Both the position numbers and the translations under genes were made by a program. A model generated the notes under the pieces. It saw only the letters and a program-made list of their open reading frames with translations, was not told the DNA's origin and ran no database searches. From positions 1 to 64,000 of the forward strand of contig CAAGHC010000030.1 of assembly GCA_900769565.1 (NCBI GenBank): DNA of 64,000 nt, read 5' to 3'. The DNA is from Clostridia bacterium. Lineage in GTDB: Bacteria; Bacillota; Clostridia; Christensenellales; Borkfalkiaceae. Below are positions 41,888 through 51,441 of the stretch, in pieces; the stretch's first letter is position 1; each line of letters starts with the position of its first letter.

Positions 41888-44800
41888 CTTTTTCACCTTC
41901 TTTTAATGCGTCTATAAAGGTTTGGTCGTCAACCTTACCTATCGTTCTCTCTACGCCCTCGTCCTTATTGCATAGCGCCTTATACTCACAATATTCACAA
42001 GCGCCCTCAAACGGAAGTGGCCTAATATATCCGTCCGCCATGTTTTTAACAGCCTCGTTAGCGCACTTAACGGCGTATTCCACACGGGCAATAATCGCCT
42101 GTTGCTCGGCTTGATTTTTTATTTCGCCCTTTGCATTTTTATCAAGCGCGTTCTTAAAAGCCGTTTCGTCTAAAATTTCTTTTGCCGTCTTGCCTATGGC
42201 TAGCGCTTGCTTACTTTCGCTCGGCGAACCGTATTTATCTGAAACGGGCAAATAGTAAAGTCCTATGGGTAGTTTGTCATTCCCGTATTTTTGCATTACG
42301 GCTTTAGCGTACAAATATAATTGAAGTTTATTGCCCGAAAATAGCAATGCGTCCGACGGGTCGGCTTTGCCCGTTTTATAATCTAGAACCCTAAATCTTT
42401 TCTCTTGTTCGTCAACCCTATCTATCTTGCCTTTAAGTTTAACCTTTCCGTCTAAAAGACTAATTGCAGGATAATCGCACTTATCCCCGTCCCCGAACGA
42501 AACTTCGGTACGACTTTTATAGGTAGAATCTTTTAAGGTTTCGTAGGTTTTATAGCAGTATTTTTTGCATTCCGATAAAACCCTATCAACGGTTGATTTC
42601 GTCACGGGGTCTAATAAGAATTTTTTATACTCTTCCCTTTCAAACAGTCTATCCTTTACCTTTTCGCAAAGAGCGTCGGAACTGTCTTTATCCTTAACCA
42701 CGCTTATTTCTCTCACGTAGTCTTTTAAAATCTCGTGCATGAGATTACCGATAGAAAGACTGCTCACGCTACCGTCGTCACGGCTCTTTAGCCTTAACGA
42801 ATGAGATGCGAACGCAAGGTAGGGGCATTTATAATAGTCTTCTATAGTTGTAGGCGAAGTTACCTTGCCTATAATCGACCTGTTGCCACAATCTAACCGT
42901 TCCTTAACTTCCTTATTCGCCCTGTCGAGAAGTAGTTTAAGTTTTTGTTTTCCAACCACTTTGTAAAATGCCGTAGCAGTAGAAAAATCGTCCAAAGAAC
43001 ACTCTGCAAACAAACTGCAATCTCTAGCAAAGTTTTCTTCGCCCTGTCTTAAGGTTAAATATTCTTGCGCTCTAGGATAATTTTCTTTTTTCACGCCGTC
43101 TTCTTCCACTTTCAAATCAAATAACTTTTCCACGGTGGAAATAATCTGGCTTTTCGGGATTTTTTTACCGTCCACGTTAGACGTGGGGTAAGATAAATAA
43201 AGTTCTTCACTAAACGAACCTAGTGCAAGCGCAACGTTCTCTCTCGTTCTATGATTAACCACCCTAATTTTAGGCTCAACTAAAAGTTTAATTTTCTCTA
43301 GTTTCTCTATATCGATGTCGGACAAAAGCGCAACGTCTGCTTTTGCATCGGGAACGTTGGTGGTAAGCCCTGCCAAAAATAGTCGCCTTGATTTTGCAAG
43401 CGCAACTTCCTTAAAGCCACCCACGAACACGGCGTCGCTATACTGTGGAATTATGGAAAGTTTAAGAGCGTTAATACCGCTTAAAAATATATTCCTAAAT
43501 TCCGTCTTATTTATGCTAACCGAATTTAATATCAACTGCATCTCGGCTAAAATACCCGTAACAGCCCCGTAAATTTGGTCGTTCACGGCACTCTCTTCCC
43601 TTTCGCCAAGCAAATTAAGTTGATTAGTGTATGATGCTAAACTTTGCTCGACGCCAAGGTCAATAAGCATTTTAAGCACGTCAAATCGTTCGAACTCAGC
43701 CACGCACTTTTGCCTTAATCTTTCTAGCGTAGCAAAGTCTATATCCTCGTCTACAACGGTGAACGGTTTTTTGAAAGCCCCGTAATTTACGTTGTACTTT
43801 AATATATAATTTTCAAAGGCATCCGAAAGATTTTTATCGCTTTCAAAGAGTGGGTTTTTGACAAATGAAAGCACTTCTTCTCTTCTGAAATTCTTCCTAA
43901 ACACGTCGATATATGATAAAATTAAAGTAATCAACGGGTGCGACGTGCTAGCCTTTCGCTCATCTAAAAAGTAAGGTATCTCAAAGGTTGTAAATATCCT
44001 TTCTATTTGGTCGCGATATTCTTCAACTAGCCCAAGCCCCAAGGTAAAATCTTTATACCTATATTCGCCCGAAAGTACGCCACGCCTTATTATACTAGCA
44101 ATTGCCGTAATCTCTTCTTCCACGTTTACGAACGAGCCTAAACGTATCTTATCCGTCCTGACTTGTCTTCGTTTACTCGTGTTCACGGGGTTAAACGTAC
44201 AATCAATAAGCGCTTTGCCTTCCAAAGTATAGTCGCTATCCACCTTTTCTTCAACGAGCGCAACTCTCTTATCTTTGCATATTGACCTAAAAACTCTTGC
44301 CGTTTCATTTACGAATGCTTGTTCGTTATCGCCTTCGGTCAAAATTGCCGTTACCGATTTAGCATTATCTAAAAGTGTGGAAATAGCGCTTCTCGTCTGC
44401 GCCGTAAAACTAGCAAAACCAACCAAGTAAACGTCGGCGTTCTTTATTTCTTCAGACTGGGCTAACATTTCAGGTAGATAGGAAAGCATACTGCTTTGGT
44501 CGTCAAAGCCGTTTTCCTTTACGTATCTTTCATACTCGCTATATACTGCAGTAATATCGCCCAACTTGTTTTTGAGTATGCCACCCGTACCGTCTTGCGC
44601 CACGAGTAGTTCTTCACTCGATATTTTAGCGCTTTTAAGTTGAGAAATAAGTTCGAAAAGGGACAGCGCTAAACCGCTTTTACTAGAACGGAAACATTTT
44701 AATTGCATTTTGGGGTCGCTTATTATGCGCTTTACCACCATTGCAGACCCTTCTTTAGTCAGAAGTTTATCGAACTGCTTTTTTGCGCGCAAATAATTAC

Positions 44801-44987
44801 CGAACGAATACACGTCGGTATTAAAACTTCCACCAAGGCTATTGCAGATTATTCGCTCTGCCATAAGCGAAACTTTTTCTTCCAAAAACACCACGTTCTT
44901 TTTATCCAACGAATCGTTTTTGCTTAAAGCGTCTACTAGCAGTGGAAATAAATTAAAATACGAATTAGTAACTATCAATTTTGCCAT
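41874..44987 (-). CDS. addB: ATP-dependent helicase/nuclease subunit B
   Basis: A 1,037-residue partner of AddA. The C-terminal nuclease has LKGKIDRVDE and RVLDYKTGKADP. The iron-sulfur staple that holds the nuclease is complete: one Cys in YYKCPYLAF and three in CEYCEYKALC. The N-terminus (MAKLIVTNSYFNLFPLL) lacks the Walker A loop that many AddB proteins keep there, so this copy is probably unable to bind ATP in the usual way and serves for Chi recognition and 5'-strand cutting. It is the first gene of the unit. Confidence 0.92.
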   Translation of the reverse strand: MAKLIVTNSYFNLFPLLVDALSKNDSLDKKNVVFLEEKVSLMAERIICNSLGGSFNTDVYSFGNYLRAKKQFDKLLTKEGSAMVVKRIISDPKMQLKCFRSSKSGLALSLFELISQLKSAKISSEELLVAQDGTGGILKNKLGDITAVYSEYERYVKENGFDDQSSMLSYLPEMLAQSEEIKNADVYLVGFASFTAQTRSAISTLLDNAKSVTAILTEGDNEQAFVNETARVFRSICKDKRVALVEEKVDSDYTLEGKALIDCTFNPVNTSKRRQVRTDKIRLGSFVNVEEEITAIASIIRRGVLSGEYRYKDFTLGLGLVEEYRDQIERIFTTFEIPYFLDERKASTSHPLITLILSYIDVFRKNFRREEVLSFVKNPLFESDKNLSDAFENYILKYNVNYGAFKKPFTVVDEDIDFATLERLRQKCVAEFERFDVLKMLIDLGVEQSLASYTNQLNLLGEREESAVNDQIYGAVTGILAEMQLILNSVSINKTEFRNIFLSGINALKLSIIPQYSDAVFVGGFKEVALAKSRRLFLAGLTTNVPDAKADVALLSDIDIEKLEKIKLLVEPKIRVVNHRTRENVALALGSFSEELYLSYPTSNVDGKKIPKSQIISTVEKLFDLKVEEDGVKKENYPRAQEYLTLRQGEENFARDCSLFAECSLDDFSTATAFYKVVGKQKLKLLLDRANKEVKERLDCGNRSIIGKVTSPTTIEDYYKCPYLAFASHSLRLKSRDDGSVSSLSIGNLMHEILKDYVREISVVKDKDSSDALCEKVKDRLFEREEYKKFLLDPVTKSTVDRVLSECKKYCYKTYETLKDSTYKSRTEVSFGDGDKCDYPAISLLDGKVKLKGKIDRVDEQEKRFRVLDYKTGKADPSDALLFSGNKLQLYLYAKAVMQKYGNDKLPIGLYYLPVSDKYGSPSESKQALAIGKTAKEILDETAFKNALDKNAKGEIKNQAEQQAIIARVEYAVKCANEAVKNMADGYIRPLPFEGACEYCEYKALCNKDEGVERTIGKVDDQTFIDALKEGEKDGTN

Positions 44988-45109
44988 ACTTATATTGTAA
45001 CATATTTTTTGTACTTTTAAAGACCTTTTAAAGTTTTTTTCCTATTTAAATTTTACAAATTTAAGTATTTGTGTTATTATATCTATAATCATTTAAAACG
45101 GAGACGATA

Positions 45110-46207
45110 ATGAAAAAATTTTTATTCTCAATTTTATCAATCGTACTAGCATTTACCTTGCTACTTTCAGGTTGTGGTGCTACTATGCCCCTTTCTTTTA
45201 ATAACGCTTTCAACGGCGGTGGTGGTAGCAGTACGGGTATTAGAGAAGGTTTTAAAGAAGTTTTAACTTACGACGTTACCTACCTTGAAAACTATGATTC
45301 GTATTATAAAAAGAGCGACCTTTTAACCGATTCTATGCTAACTTTTTCTTACCAAAACGGCACTTACGTTACCGAGTTTAGCGTAGTTTCAGCAACGTCT
45401 AGCACTCTTCCCGAACAGGTTAAATCAAGTGAAATTTTGTCCGTTCTCGATAACGACAGTAATAAAATGATTTACTGCATTAACACCGAACTTAATATCG
45501 ACGTGGTTGCAAACGTTATGGACGGCAAGGGCGACGTTACTAATCACGACTTTATAAAGAGTACGACTTACTTCCTTATGGAAGGTCATTCGTTTGCACC
45601 TATTTATTCTGTTCAAACTACTAAAACTACCTTCTTTACTTATTTAGGCGACTCGGTAAGTTTAACTGCTAACGATACCGACTACCTAATTTACGAGTAT
45701 GGTGTTGTTTACGATAAAAAATCTTACACTATAAACAAGAAAGCAACGGAATATAAACAAGGTAAAGAACCGATTGAAACGATTGACCAACCTACCGTTT
45801 GCGAATACGAATTTAAGCGTGTGATAGATAACGGGACGCTTTTGTTTGCATTGCGTAATCTTACGATAGAAAGCGAATCTTCGGCCACGTTACCTACCGC
45901 TTCACCTTCTTACCAAACCCCCAAGTCTTTAACCGTTACTAACCACGACGAGTTTTCTCTCGCTTTAACAGTAAACTATAACGGCGAAGAAAAGACTGCG
46001 CCCCAACTTCCCGTAAAAAAATTAGGGTTCGTTCTTTCTGACGATAAGAATAAGGGCGCACCACAATACGCTATTATTCAATCTGCTGAAAACGGGGATA
46101 TTCCGTTTAGGTCGTTATTAGTTGAATACGTTCAACCACTCACTACTTACGGAACTTTCGTTTATATGGGCGCATTAAAATATACGCTTAAATCGGTTGA
46201 GATTTAA
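45110..46207 (+). CDS. Putative lipoprotein
   Basis: A 365-residue protein with signal peptide MKKFLFSILSIVLAFTLLLS and lipobox LSGCG. A Gly/Ser linker (NGGGGSSTG) follows, then a beta-rich domain I do not recognise (for example TYLENYDSYYKKSDLLTDS). Good ribosome site CGGAG six bases before the ATG. It stands alone on the plus strand with its own terminator. Its role is not evident. Confidence 0.75.
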   Translation: MKKFLFSILSIVLAFTLLLSGCGATMPLSFNNAFNGGGGSSTGIREGFKEVLTYDVTYLENYDSYYKKSDLLTDSMLTFSYQNGTYVTEFSVVSATSSTLPEQVKSSEILSVLDNDSNKMIYCINTELNIDVVANVMDGKGDVTNHDFIKSTTYFLMEGHSFAPIYSVQTTKTTFFTYLGDSVSLTANDTDYLIYEYGVVYDKKSYTINKKATEYKQGKEPIETIDQPTVCEYEFKRVIDNGTLLFALRNLTIESESSATLPTASPSYQTPKSLTVTNHDEFSLALTVNYNGEEKTAPQLPVKKLGFVLSDDKNKGAPQYAIIQSAENGDIPFRSLLVEYVQPLTTYGTFVYMGALKYTLKSVEI

Positions 46208-46225
46208 ATTTAATTTTAGCCAACT

Positions 46226-46266
46226 TAAACGCCCGTACGTAACGATAACGCACGGGCGTTAATTTT
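46226..46266 (+). terminator. Terminator of the lipoprotein gene
   Basis: AACGCCCGT/ACGGGCGTT arms with a 15-base loop and a T-rich tail, 20 bases after the stop. Confidence 0.85.
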
Positions 46267-46292
46267 ACAAATTTATAAAGGGTTGTAATATT

Positions 46293-47156
46293 ATGATTAA
46301 AAACAAACAACAATTACTATTAACGGAATTTAAGCGTTATCTCTTTATGATTATCGGGTGCTTTTGCTACTCTTTAAGTTTGCAAACCTTTCTAATTCCC
46401 AACAAAATCGTAGGTGGTGGCGTAAGTGGTGCCGCCTCGCTAATAAACATTCTAACGGGGCTACCAACCGGTCTATTTATAGTTCTCATAAATCTACCTA
46501 TTCTTTTTTTTGGGTTTAGGTTAATGGGCTATAAATTCATTTTAAGATGTTTTATAACTACTGCTACTTTAGGTTTGACTACCGAAATTTTAGCACTATT
46601 CGTTCCCCCACTTACCGACAATGCGATTTTAGCATCCGTATACGGTGGAATTTTACAAGGTATAGGAATAGGCTTATTTATTAAATTTGAAACAAGTAGT
46701 GGCGGAACTGAACTTTTAGGCAGAATTACCCAAAACCTTTTTAAGACGGGTAGCATAGCAACCCACGTTGCAATATTCGACGCACTAGTCGTAATAGTGG
46801 GTGCTATTGCCCTTCTAAACCCCGAAAACATTCTGTTCGCGCTCATATTAATATTCGTCAGTGCAAAGGTTAGCGACCTTTTAGTTTTAGGCTTAAACAA
46901 GGCAAAACTTTGCTACGTAATAACAGACAAAGCAGAAATTATTGCAGATTTTCTTATACGTCATAGCCCACGTGGAATAACCCTTTTAGATGGTACGGGA
47001 ATGTACAGTAAACAACCTAAAGGCGTTCTTCTTACCTGTGTCAAACACCATCAAATATCAGCCCTTAAAAGTGCTGTCAAAAGCCTAGACGAGGGTGCGT
47101 TTATAATTGTATCCGACGCTAACGAAGTTTACGGCAAAGGTTTTTCTAATATGTAA
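46293..47156 (+). CDS. YitT-family membrane protein
   Basis: A 287-residue protein with five to six N-terminal membrane segments of the YitT/DUF161 type (FLIPNKIVGGGVSGAASLI is the family motif) and a C-terminal DUF2179 domain (CYVITDKAEIIADFLI, GTGMYSKQPKGVLLTCV). The family is broad in Firmicutes and mostly of unknown function. Ribosome site is weak (AAAGGG, 13 bases away). Confidence 0.88.
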   Translation: MIKNKQQLLLTEFKRYLFMIIGCFCYSLSLQTFLIPNKIVGGGVSGAASLINILTGLPTGLFIVLINLPILFFGFRLMGYKFILRCFITTATLGLTTEILALFVPPLTDNAILASVYGGILQGIGIGLFIKFETSSGGTELLGRITQNLFKTGSIATHVAIFDALVVIVGAIALLNPENILFALILIFVSAKVSDLLVLGLNKAKLCYVITDKAEIIADFLIRHSPRGITLLDGTGMYSKQPKGVLLTCVKHHQISALKSAVKSLDEGAFIIVSDANEVYGKGFSNM

Positions 47157-47168
47157 CTAAATACGATA

Positions 47169-47210
47169 AAACCCCCACTGCAAAACTTGCAGTGGGGGTT
47201 ATTTTTTATT
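47169..47210 (+). terminator. Shared terminator between YitT and leucine-rich lipoprotein genes
   Basis: AACCCCCACTGCA/TGCAGTGGGGGTT, one of the longest stems in the window, with ATTTTTTATTT on the plus strand. It lies between convergent genes. Confidence 0.9.
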
Positions 47211-47217
47211 TACAATT

Positions 47218-48420
47218 TTATTTTTCGCTATTCATGAAAAAGATTGATGCTTTTTGGCTATTGTCAACACCGATTACGTTATAGGTAACGGTTTTAGATA
47301 GGTTTGCAAACGCTAAAGCTTCAACCGTATCAAAAGCAGTAAGGTCAATAGTGTCAGCTACTTGACTAGCCTTAACACCTACGTAGTCGAGCGCAGTACA
47401 CTTTTCAAAAGCGAGTGCGTTGATTTTTGCACTCTGAACACCGTCGGTATATACGTTTACGAGTTTAGCACATTCCATAAACGCACCGTCACCGATTACT
47501 TCCAAAGCGCTTGAAAGGTAAACGTTTTTAACACCACTATTTCTAAACGCATAATCACCGATAGTCTTTACCGTTGCAGGAAGTTTTACTTCCGCACCTA
47601 ATTTAGTTCCTTTGAATGCGTTAGCACCGATACTTTCTAGCACAGAATTTTGTTCAAAAATTACTTCGTTAAGATTTGAACAAGATTCAAACGCACTGTC
47701 GTAAATGGTCTTTACCGTTGCAGGTAAGGTAATGCTAGTTAAACCGTTTGCACCACTGAACGCATTTTCGCCGATAGCGTCAATCTTGCCTTCTAGTACG
47801 ATTTTATTAAGGTTTACCGCACCGCTAAAGGCGTACATAGGAATACTGTAATCAACCGTAGTCTTTATGGTAATTTTCTTTAACGTTGCTGGGAAATAGT
47901 AAGTTCCCGTTTGACCAGAGGCATAAGTTAAAGTTACGGGCGAGCCGAGCGCGTATTCGGTAGTGCCGAACAAGTGACCGATACTTCTTTCGCTATCAAC
48001 AGCCTTATCTTCTGCCTTTTCGCTTTCAGCGTAAAAAGCATCTGAATTTGCAGTAGCGCCAACGAAAGGAAGAACTAGTTCTTCTAACTTTTTAATACCT
48101 GCAAAAGCACCAGCATCAATTTCAGTAACCGTTTCGGGAACGATTATCTTTTTGAGTGAAGAATTACCGCTGAATGCATTAGTTTTAATTCTAACGTTGG
48201 TAATGGTTTCACCGTAAATGGTTTCAAGTTCTTTTGCAATATCAAGTTCAGTCTTATCTTCTTCTTGATTGTAGCCGTAAATGGTATAAACGCCATCAAG
48301 CTTTTTGCACAAAAGACCTTTTTCCGTACTGCCTGCACCGTTATCCTTACACGCTAAAAGCGAACAAGCGGTAATGAGCGTCAACACGGATATAATAATA
48401 ATTTTGAGAAACTTTTTCAT
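47218..48420 (-). CDS. BspA-like leucine-rich-repeat lipoprotein
   Basis: A 400-residue surface protein. Signal peptide MKKFLKIIIISVLTLITAC ends at lipobox SLLAC. About ten BspA-type leucine-rich repeats follow, with repeated units such as IGENAFSGANGLTSITLPATV and IGDYAFRNSGVKNVYL style segments. Such proteins mediate binding to host or bacterial surfaces, mainly in gut and oral bacteria. AAGGAG lies six bases before the ATG. Confidence 0.9.
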   Translation of the reverse strand: MKKFLKIIIISVLTLITACSLLACKDNGAGSTEKGLLCKKLDGVYTIYGYNQEEDKTELDIAKELETIYGETITNVRIKTNAFSGNSSLKKIIVPETVTEIDAGAFAGIKKLEELVLPFVGATANSDAFYAESEKAEDKAVDSERSIGHLFGTTEYALGSPVTLTYASGQTGTYYFPATLKKITIKTTVDYSIPMYAFSGAVNLNKIVLEGKIDAIGENAFSGANGLTSITLPATVKTIYDSAFESCSNLNEVIFEQNSVLESIGANAFKGTKLGAEVKLPATVKTIGDYAFRNSGVKNVYLSSALEVIGDGAFMECAKLVNVYTDGVQSAKINALAFEKCTALDYVGVKASQVADTIDLTAFDTVEALAFANLSKTVTYNVIGVDNSQKASIFFMNSEK

Positions 48421-48460
48421 AAGGACTCCTTATCTGCCCAATTTATTCGTATACTCAAAT

Positions 48461-48489
48461 AGTTTAACATTTTAGAGCCCTTTTGTCAA
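48461..48489 (-). promoter_or_regulatory. Sigma-A promoter of the leucine-rich lipoprotein
   Basis: TTGACA (48484-48489), 17-bp spacer, TAAACT (48461-48466). Confidence 0.75.
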
Positions 48490-48601
48490 TAGATAATATT
48501 TATTTAAATATTAAATTCTGTGTGTTTTTCTCTTTTTTAGTCTATTTATAGGTAAAATCGTGGTTACAAACTTAAGTTTTTTAACTTTCACTTTGTTTTT
48601 T

Positions 48602-50056
48602 CTAAATTATAACCTTTCCGTCAAAGAAACTTTCAAAAAAGCCGTTAGTGCCCGAACCCAACTTTTCGTATATACCCACCAAGTCGTCAGGCGTTGCATT
48701 TTTAAAGCAATACTCTTTATAATATTTTTTTAAACCCTTAAAAAAGGTTTCGTCCCCTACTGTTTTTCTTAAATAGTCGTACATAATGCACGGTTTTACG
48801 TAAGAAATATTAACGTACTCGTACTCGTTTTTAAAATCTTTTAGTGAACGCACCATAACGGTGTTTACGTTGCCGAAAATTTTATCATACACCGAACAGA
48901 AAACTTTATACGTCTTTTCAGATGCGTTTATTAAATTCCCCCTAGTATATCCGTATTCAGGAAACTTCTCGTAAAAATACACAACCGAATATTCGGCAAG
49001 CCCTTCGTCTAAAAAACCGTACTCTATCTCGTTATTACCCACACCCGTCTGCCACCATTGATGCGCTGTTTCATGAACTATAACTTCGCCGTATGCGTTA
49101 GGCTCTAGCTTATCACTTATCATAACTAATGCGGGAAATTCCATTCCGCCTTGTAAAAATTCCGTTTGGACTACGCTATAAGTCGAGTAAGCATAACCAC
49201 CGAAAGTTTCTGAAAAAGTATTGAAACTTCTTATTGCATACTCTAAACTTTTTTCTGGGGTTTGGTCGTCATAGTAATAGTAGTTAATTTCTACACCCGT
49301 AGAATTATCGGTTAAAACGTGAAACTTTTCCGACAAAACGAATGCAAACGAGCGCGCGTTATCTAGCGTATAATTTGAAACAGTCTTTCCATTTTCCGAA
49401 TGTTTTTCAGTTAAAACGCCACTTGATGCAACTGTATATTTGCTGTCCGCCGTCAAACATACTTTATAGTCGGCTACGTCACTAAAGAACGGGTCACCAT
49501 TAGAATAATACACGCATTCGTAAAAACCGTTTTGGTCTAATCCACATAAAATAGGATAAAAATTAGCCAAATTTACTGCGTCGGAATTTATTCCTGTTCT
49601 TGCAATAACGTTTGCTAAATTAAGTTTATACTCGATTTCAACTTGCACTTTTTGTTCGGGAAAAACACTATCTTCTAGACAAACTGAAAGAATGTTTTTA
49701 TCTTCACCACATATCGAAAAATCTAGTTTTGTTCCATTAGAAGTTACGTTCACAATTTGCATATCTCCGTAGCTTATACCGTTTGGATACGCCCTATTTA
49801 CGTACTCTGCGCCTATCGGAGAGTGCTTTGCATCTTTTCTAAACGCATTTCCAAATAAATTAAACTTAAGTTCGGAAAAAGCATTCTCGCTAGTGTTATA
49901 AAACTGCACTTTTTCCACACCTGATAAAAGGTTTCCGTCAAGCGTGCAAGTAATGTCGTAAGACGTACGCTCTAATTTTTGATTAGAACACCCTGAACAA
50001 ATTACCGAAACGGTAAAAAGTAAAACTAAAGCTAATAATAAACTTGTCCTTTTCAT
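48602..50056 (-). CDS. M1-family metallopeptidase, lipid-anchored
   Basis: A 484-residue extracellular aminopeptidase-like protein. Signal peptide MKRTSLLLALVLLF ends at lipobox ICSGC. The M1 zinc site is complete: HETAHQWW with the third ligand Glu in LDEGLAEY. QGGMEFPALV corresponds to the GAMEN substrate loop. ATG 50056 follows GGAG by seven bases; an ATG at 50071 overlaps that site. The ribosome site is inside the 3' arm of a terminator-like hairpin, so expression may be controlled by RNA folding. Confidence 0.88.
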   Translation of the reverse strand: MKRTSLLLALVLLFTVSVICSGCSNQKLERTSYDITCTLDGNLLSGVEKVQFYNTSENAFSELKFNLFGNAFRKDAKHSPIGAEYVNRAYPNGISYGDMQIVNVTSNGTKLDFSICGEDKNILSVCLEDSVFPEQKVQVEIEYKLNLANVIARTGINSDAVNLANFYPILCGLDQNGFYECVYYSNGDPFFSDVADYKVCLTADSKYTVASSGVLTEKHSENGKTVSNYTLDNARSFAFVLSEKFHVLTDNSTGVEINYYYYDDQTPEKSLEYAIRSFNTFSETFGGYAYSTYSVVQTEFLQGGMEFPALVMISDKLEPNAYGEVIVHETAHQWWQTGVGNNEIEYGFLDEGLAEYSVVYFYEKFPEYGYTRGNLINASEKTYKVFCSVYDKIFGNVNTVMVRSLKDFKNEYEYVNISYVKPCIMYDYLRKTVGDETFFKGLKKYYKEYCFKNATPDDLVGIYEKLGSGTNGFFESFFDGKVII

Positions 50057-50060
50057 AAAA

Positions 50061-50100
50061 AAACTCCGCATAAGATTTTACATTATCTTATTCGGAGTTT
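50061..50100 (-). terminator. Terminator hairpin containing the ribosome site of the M1 peptidase gene
   Basis: AAACTCCG.ATAAGAT pairs with ATCTTAT.CGGAGTTT over 16 positions, then TTTTTTT and ATG. It can end the upstream transcript, and when transcribed through it hides the GGAG of the downstream gene. Confidence 0.8.
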
Positions 50101-50176
50101 ATATTTAATATTCCTTTTATAAACACACTTTATCGCTAAAAGAAAATTTAAATAGTGCGTTTATAATATTAACTTA

Positions 50177-50866
50177 CTATTTCTCTTCAAGAGCAAGATA
50201 CTTAATGGGGTCGATTTTTTCACCGTTTTCAATCACTTCAAAATGCACGTGCGCACCCGACTTATATTCTTGACGGTTGGTAACCGAAACTTGACCGATT
50301 ACGTCGCCCTTGTTAACCTTTTGACCTACCGTAACACTGTCGCCGTCTGCAAGCGAATTATAAACCGTTTTAAGTCCGTCACCATGGTCAATCGTTACTA
50401 CCGTTCCGTGTAAAATAGTGTTTTCAACGCTTTCAATCGTTCCACCGTAAACTGCAAGCACGTCCGTTCCTTCGGGTGCAAAAAAGTCTATTGCAAGGTG
50501 GGCTGTAAACCTATTGAGCGTTCCATTGAACACCATAACTTCACTATATTCACCGATAGAACTTGCATTTGCTACGGGCATAATAAATTCTATGGGAACG
50601 ATTACCGGTTCAAGGTCGGGTTCGGGATTGGGATTAATTACGGGCGTATCGTTTACGTTGTCGTCCGGTTTAATTACGGGGTCGTCTTGGATAATGCCGT
50701 TATCTGGATTAATAATATCGGGCACTTCCGCCTCCAACTGTTCAGAACGATTAATTAACATTAACGTTACCGAAAGACCTACCGCAAGGATACATAGTGC
50801 TAAAATAAAATACACTAAATTTCTTTTAAAGAATCCTGCTACTCTGCTACTGTTTTGATTTTTCAT
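50177..50866 (-). CDS. spoIIQ: M23 peptidase, SpoIIQ-like
   Basis: A 229-residue protein with one N-terminal membrane segment (LVYFILALCILAVGLSVTLML), a Pro/Asp/Asn-rich spacer (PNPEPDLEPV) and a LytM domain. The zinc residues are kept: His and Asp in AHLAIDFFAPEGTDV and HxH in AHVHFEV. Clostridial SpoIIQ proteins keep an active-type LytM site, unlike Bacillus SpoIIQ, and this size and layout fit. ATG 50866 has AGGAG nine bases upstream. A sigma-F-like promoter, matching that of sigG, supports the sporulation assignment; a general cell-wall hydrolase is the alternative. Confidence 0.72.
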   Translation of the reverse strand: MKNQNSSRVAGFFKRNLVYFILALCILAVGLSVTLMLINRSEQLEAEVPDIINPDNGIIQDDPVIKPDDNVNDTPVINPNPEPDLEPVIVPIEFIMPVANASSIGEYSEVMVFNGTLNRFTAHLAIDFFAPEGTDVLAVYGGTIESVENTILHGTVVTIDHGDGLKTVYNSLADGDSVTVGQKVNKGDVIGQVSVTNRQEYKSGAHVHFEVIENGEKIDPIKYLALEEK

Positions 50867-50894
50867 TTTATATATCTCCTTTAATTTCTGCATA

Positions 50895-50923
50895 GATTAT
50901 TGCCAAAAACTTTTTTTATATAC
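50895..50923 (-). promoter_or_regulatory. Forespore (sigma-F) promoter of the SpoIIQ-like gene
   Basis: GTATA (50919-50923), 14-bp spacer, GGCAATAATC (50895-50904): nine of ten positions of the sigma-F -10 pattern GGnrAnAnTw. Same spacing as at sigG. Confidence 0.6.
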
Positions 50924-50931
50924 ACTTTTTA

Positions 50932-51348
50932 TTAAAAACTTCCATAAATTATCGGGCTACCCACTTTAATGTTGGTTTTACCTATAAAAACGTGTAAATT
51001 TATAAGTTTTTTACCGATATTAGCCTTGTATTTAATTTTTTTCGAATAAGCATAATAACTAATTCCACTTTCAATTTCTTCAACAAAAACTAATTTTGCA
51101 TCGTAATCGGTTAAAAATTTTTCTAAATTAAAATTTTCTTTATCAATTGTAAAACTTTCACCTGAAAGATTTTCAAGATAGATAAAATCGCTTTCATTAA
51201 CGCTTATTATTTGCGATAGCGAGCCCTTGTTGCCAAGGTAAACTTCGTATTCGTCGGCATACCCCTTAAAAACTGGTGTAACGTTAATATAACAGAATAA
51301 AAAAATTAGCGATAAAGCTAATAAATATGTAATAATGCTTTTAAGCAT
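50932..51348 (-). CDS. Small exported protein of unknown function
   Basis: A 138-residue protein with one N-terminal hydrophobic segment (IITYLLALSLIFLFCYI) and an extracellular domain I do not recognise, ending KVGSPIIYGSF. It precedes the SpoIIQ-like gene on the same strand by 65 bases; in Bacillus a ywmB-murAB-spoIID group precedes spoIIQ, but this protein is too short for a clear match to any of these. Its ribosome site AGGAG is within a terminator-like hairpin. Confidence 0.65.
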   Translation of the reverse strand: MLKSIITYLLALSLIFLFCYINVTPVFKGYADEYEVYLGNKGSLSQIISVNESDFIYLENLSGESFTIDKENFNLEKFLTDYDAKLVFVEEIESGISYYAYSKKIKYKANIGKKLINLHVFIGKTNIKVGSPIIYGSF

Positions 51349-51356
51349 AAATAAAA

Positions 51357-51386
51357 AATACTCTCCTTTTCTTTTAGGAGAGTATT
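51357..51386 (-). terminator. Terminator hairpin containing the ribosome site of the next gene
   Basis: AATACTCTCCT/AGGAGAGTATT, 11 perfect pairs with an eight-base loop, then TTTTTTATTT and the ATG at 51348. It follows the 379-residue gene and encloses the AGGAG of the 138-residue gene. Confidence 0.82.
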
Positions 51387-51441
51387 GACTTGTTTTTTGG
51401 TTTATATACCTAATATCTACAATTTTTATTTACTTACTTAT

